A stretch of 64,000 nucleotides of DNA from Diphasiastrum complanatum (lineage: Eukaryota; Streptophyta; Lycopodiopsida; Lycopodiales; Lycopodiaceae), in contig CM055096.1 in assembly GCA_029204225.1 (NCBI GenBank), positions 38,073,003-38,137,002 of the forward strand, in the 5' to 3' direction. Position numbers and translations under genes: made by a program. Positions within the stretch are counted from its first letter, which is position 1. Every line of letters starts with the position of its first letter. The notes beneath the pieces are model-generated. The model was not told the origin of the DNA. It was given only the letters and a program-made list of their open reading frames with translations, and did no database searches. Below are positions 57,990-64,000 of the stretch, piece after piece.

Positions 57990-58697
57990 CTCGACAACCA
58001 AACCCAGACTGGTATTCTATATATTTCAAGCCGCAAAAATATACCTCCCGATCAAAGCGTCTATAAAATACAATTCCAAGCAAGGCAACCGAGGAACTAT
58101 ATATTCGCACGTTGACGCATCAACGTAACTAATGCAACAATTTCGGATCGTTTCTATATGTTTGAACGATGGCTTGTTCTGACGATGGCTGGCTATATTG
58201 GTATCCTATATCTTCCCGCCGCCGTCGCTATGACGCTGCTGGCATCTGCTGCGGTTTGTGAATGCAGCATCCACCATAGAACAGATGATCGCAATTGGGT
58301 TATCAGCAGCAGAGCGCATATGCCATGGACTTCACAGAAATTGGTGAAGCGTCGACATCTCAACTGACTTGGACATCAATAATACCAGCTAAGCAAAGAC
58401 GGAACAGCAGAAAAAAGCAGAAAAAGGCTGAGATGACAAGATAAGAGGTAGAGATGAATACGTGACAGCCCGAGATCCACCCGAACAAAGATCCAGCGCC
58501 AGCCCAGGAGACAAATTCACTCTCGCCTCATCGCCAGGATCGGGGGAGAGACAGAAAAAGAGAGAAAGATGAAGAGAAAGACGAGCAGGAGGAGGACTTG
58601 GCCAGAGTCTAAGAAAAAAGGCGAGAAAAGGCGAGAGGAATGGGCGACGGGCCATCGTGGCAGGCTACGTTCCCCCCGCGACCACTTCGATCTGTGC

Positions 58698-58980
58698 CAC
58701 GTGCCCATATGCCACGTTACATCGTCGATGTATGCAGACGTGTCGTAATCTGACCGTCTGTGCTCGTATCCAACGGTGGAGGATCTGAGACCGGGGCCGC
58801 GTTCCCCTTGGACCCTTCCCAACGCAGCCAATCGAGTACGAACCAAAATCCAACAGAAACACTTGTTGACTATTGAGGCCCGGCGATCCACCTCCGCGCC
58901 ACGGTGCATTTTGCGCGCAGCCAGTTAGATTCGCGCCACGTGGCACAGTTCCCAAAAGCATCGTCATTTTAATCCACGTG
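58698..58980 (-). promoter_or_regulatory. G-box cluster upstream of the WRKY gene
   Basis: CACGTG at 58698-58703, 58937-58942 and 58975-58980, with flanks GCCACGTGCC, GCCACGTGGC and CCACGTGTC, the last two typical of ABA-responsive elements. One W-box-type TTGACT is at 58866-58871. They lie 0.7-1.0 kb upstream of the WRKY start codon in a GC-richer stretch. A role in ABA/stress or autoregulated expression is inference. Confidence 0.5.
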
Positions 58981-59084
58981 TCAAAATCCGCGCGTAGAGT
59001 TCTGAAATTATTCCGTGCCCTTAAGGTCACTCACCCTTCTACCTTCTACAAAGTCTTCCGGAACAAAAAAAAGGAATAAAAAAA

Positions 59085-60019
59085 AAGTCTCCAGAAGCCG
59101 TGAACGACTTGCATATAAAGGCGGAAGCTTCTGCTTTCGTCATGCTCACGTCATCCATACTTTATTTAGCATTAATTAATATTAATACTTGTAATAATAA
59201 TACGTAATATTTTGAGAATTGTATTTTTTATTGCATGTAGAGCCGCAATAATAATTATGATAATACATTATATTTTGATTAAAAAAACATTATAGCTTGT
59301 AAAGTCCCCAAAGTATGTGATTACTGGAATTAGAAAGAGTCTATTTTTTTTTTAATGTTATTGTATCATTAATCAAATTGAGGTTTACAATAAATGATTC
59401 GCGTCCGTCCTATATTATTGGGTTGTAAATTTGAGAATGTCGAATCTTTTGTTGTATTACACTTGCACATAATTGTTGATGCTATTCGTGGTAAGGCGCA
59501 TCAATGTAATCATGACACGTTTCAAGAGACTATAGAACCACGTAAGCCTTCCCAAATCCTAAAAACAAAATACTCGCCAAGTTTGTAGCTTTTCATATTA
59601 TTTACCTTCTCTTTTCGGGCGCTCGTACCTAACAACCATCAATTTGATCTTAGGGAAACCAACCTTGGATTTTAGAATGTTTTCATGATCAACCATTAAA
59701 ATGAGTTCAAGTGACAAGTATGCTACATGGCAAAAGGTGGGGTAAAGTGTATTGTGGTAGTGAGACTCATTCATGAGAAATTTGGCATGGTAGCAGGATG
59801 TATGGCATCTTTCTCCAAATAAAGATTCCCCAAAAAATGTGAAAGATGTCAACTTCTTAAACAAAAAATAACACTTGTTACAATTTTGTCCTATGTCTAA
59901 ATTCAACCTCTTTGTTTAAATACAATATCTATGTGACATATTGTGGAGTGTAGATTTATATTAAAATCAAAGGTTTTGACTTGATGTTTGATAAATTGGA
60001 ACCTATAAACATGTGCATG

Positions 60020-60022
<3 letters not shown>
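59085..60022. other. AT-rich intergenic DNA
   Basis: No gene recognised; short open stretches only. Confidence 0.5.

Positions 60023-60103
<81 letters not shown>
60023..60103. repeat. (CT)n microsatellite
   Basis: About 40 uninterrupted CT units. Confidence 0.97.
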
Positions 60104-60106
<3 letters not shown>

Positions 60107-60761
60107 TTGTGTCTACCAACGTGATTGTGACTCCATTGTTCTACCTCCCCATCTCTTGCTTGCAACTTGGCGAGGCCAATTGTTCATTGTGGATTTGCTT
60201 TTCTCATTTATTGCGTTGGCTTGAGAAGAAGGTCAGATTTTGTTCGATATCAGTTTTGACAACCGAATGTGCAATGCTTGTTTGGATCTACCCACGTGAA
60301 TAGCTTGCTTGTTTTTGACATAGTTGCAACTTTATGTGATGGGTCACTTGTCATCATGACCCCCCGTAAGCCCCAAGTCTCGAGTCCTTTGTTAAGTTTT
60401 TTCAAAATCTTTCAAAATCTTCTATCACAAATCTTATGAAGAAAATTTTCATGATTTTTGTGTGAGATACCTACTGATTTGAGGAGTTATTATCAGAGAT
60501 TGCTTTCTCAAAGTCTAGTTCAAAAGATTAAAAAGGTTCCATATTGACTAGTAGGCACCGATTCAAGATTTTGCTCAATTGCTAAAATTGGAATAATAGT
60601 GCTCTTACTTTTGTTAAAGGCGTGTTATGTGCCTCTCATTTCTCATTTGTTTAGGTGTTCTTACTTGTTTGTTGGGGAATAACTTTGGGAGAGCTAGAGG
60701 TTTCCACAATAGCAACGTTGAGTAGGACATATATCTTTGCTCCATCCAATAGAAAGAGGGA

Positions 60762-61271
60762 ATGGATTTTTTTTATGAAAAGTGTTTGCTCAAGCTATGC
60801 AAGAAACAAATTCTGCTACGTCGAATAGAAACCAAGTTTGTTAATCTTCTTGTTTTCTCAAACTTGATGGAAGGACTTTTGGTAAGGAACTTGTTTACTC
60901 TATGGGTTTGGTACTTATTGAAAAAAGAGGGGGCATCAACAGACCCCAAACAAAAAATGTAGGTGGACTTGCGAGTGCGGAAAAAATATGGGAATAGAAT
61001 GAGTAAATTGTTGGGTGTTGTTGATCCCAAACATGGAGAGCAGTGGTTTAGACTCGTAACCACAAAAAATCTAGAAGAAAAAGGATTCACAATGGGACTG
61101 GAGAAGCTAAACATACTTAGACTGGCAGATGTTGCTAATGAGACATGTTGTCAATGGCTTTCACTATGTTTGGGGGGCGTTGTGGCACGTGATCAATATG
61201 CCATTCCTATCGGTGATAAGTTGTTTCGTATTGATGATTTATGTTCTTTGCCTAATTTTCAACTAGTCTGA
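60762..61271 (+). pseudogene. Unrecognised ORF, 170 codons in one frame with one internal stop
   Basis: Two abutting open stretches in the same frame (60762-60962 and 60963-61271). The product is basic at the start and contains VRKKYGNRMSKLLGVVDPKH and LGGVVARDQYAIPIGDKLF. I do not recognise it and see no signal peptide or membrane span. It may be a decayed exon of a host gene or of a mobile element. Confidence 0.3.

Positions 61272-64000
<2,729 letters not shown>

Noticed and set aside
58389-59079. Several overlapping frames upstream of the WRKY gene
   Set aside because: Located in a GC-richer promoter region, on both strands, with no domain, and overlapping G-boxes.

Overview
This is nuclear DNA from a land plant, most likely a vascular plant with a large, retrotransposon-rich genome. 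The evidence is a five-exon group I WRKY transcription factor gene, a YlmG/YGGT plastid-protein gene with an N-terminal extension, Ty1/copia elements primed from initiator Met-tRNA, and a Ty3/gypsy relic with a second, plant-type RNase H. I cannot name the species. Gymnosperm, fern, lycophyte or angiosperm all remain possible.

Layout. 1-1736: degenerate DNA, a (CT)n tract and an LTR-like fragment. 1737-5414: left arm of a large inverted repeat, holding a 3' fragment of the WRKY gene. 5.65-6.83 kb: an unrecognised coiled-coil gene, probably decayed. 7.9-8.7 kb: YlmG-like gene. 9.99-18.0 kb: copia remains, with one element (A) inserted in the gag of another (family B). 18-21.3 kb: relic DNA with a copia RNase H fragment. 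21.6-25.0 kb: Ty3/gypsy relic (RNase H, integrase, then a second RNase H and an extra ORF). 25.85-30.25 kb: family B copia-like element with gag but no polymerase. 32.1-36.0 kb: copia C on the minus strand. 36.69-41.10 kb: copia D with both LTRs. A promoter-like repeat 'X' occurs three times around D. 42.6-45.8 kb: two convergent genes, one with a ubiquitin-like region and one a C48 (Ulp1-type) protease. 45.77-49.04 kb: copia E, abutting the protease gene. 49.05-49.73 kb: repeat X with a piece of D-type LTR. 49.73-54.80 kb: right arm of the inverted repeat. 53.5-58.0 kb: the complete WRKY gene on the minus strand, with G-boxes upstream. 59-64 kb: AT-rich DNA, two long (CT)/(GA) tracts and an unrecognised ORF.

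The genes do not form a pathway. Two stories stand out. First, a segment carrying the last exon of the WRKY gene is present twice in inverted orientation about 44 kb apart, with an open reading frame in the truncated copy and very few differences, so the duplication is recent. Second, a gene with a ubiquitin-like region and a Ulp1-like protease lie tail to tail, with their shared 3' ends partly duplicated. This may be a host locus or a DNA-transposon cargo. Everything else recognisable is fossil LTR-element material of at least five families.
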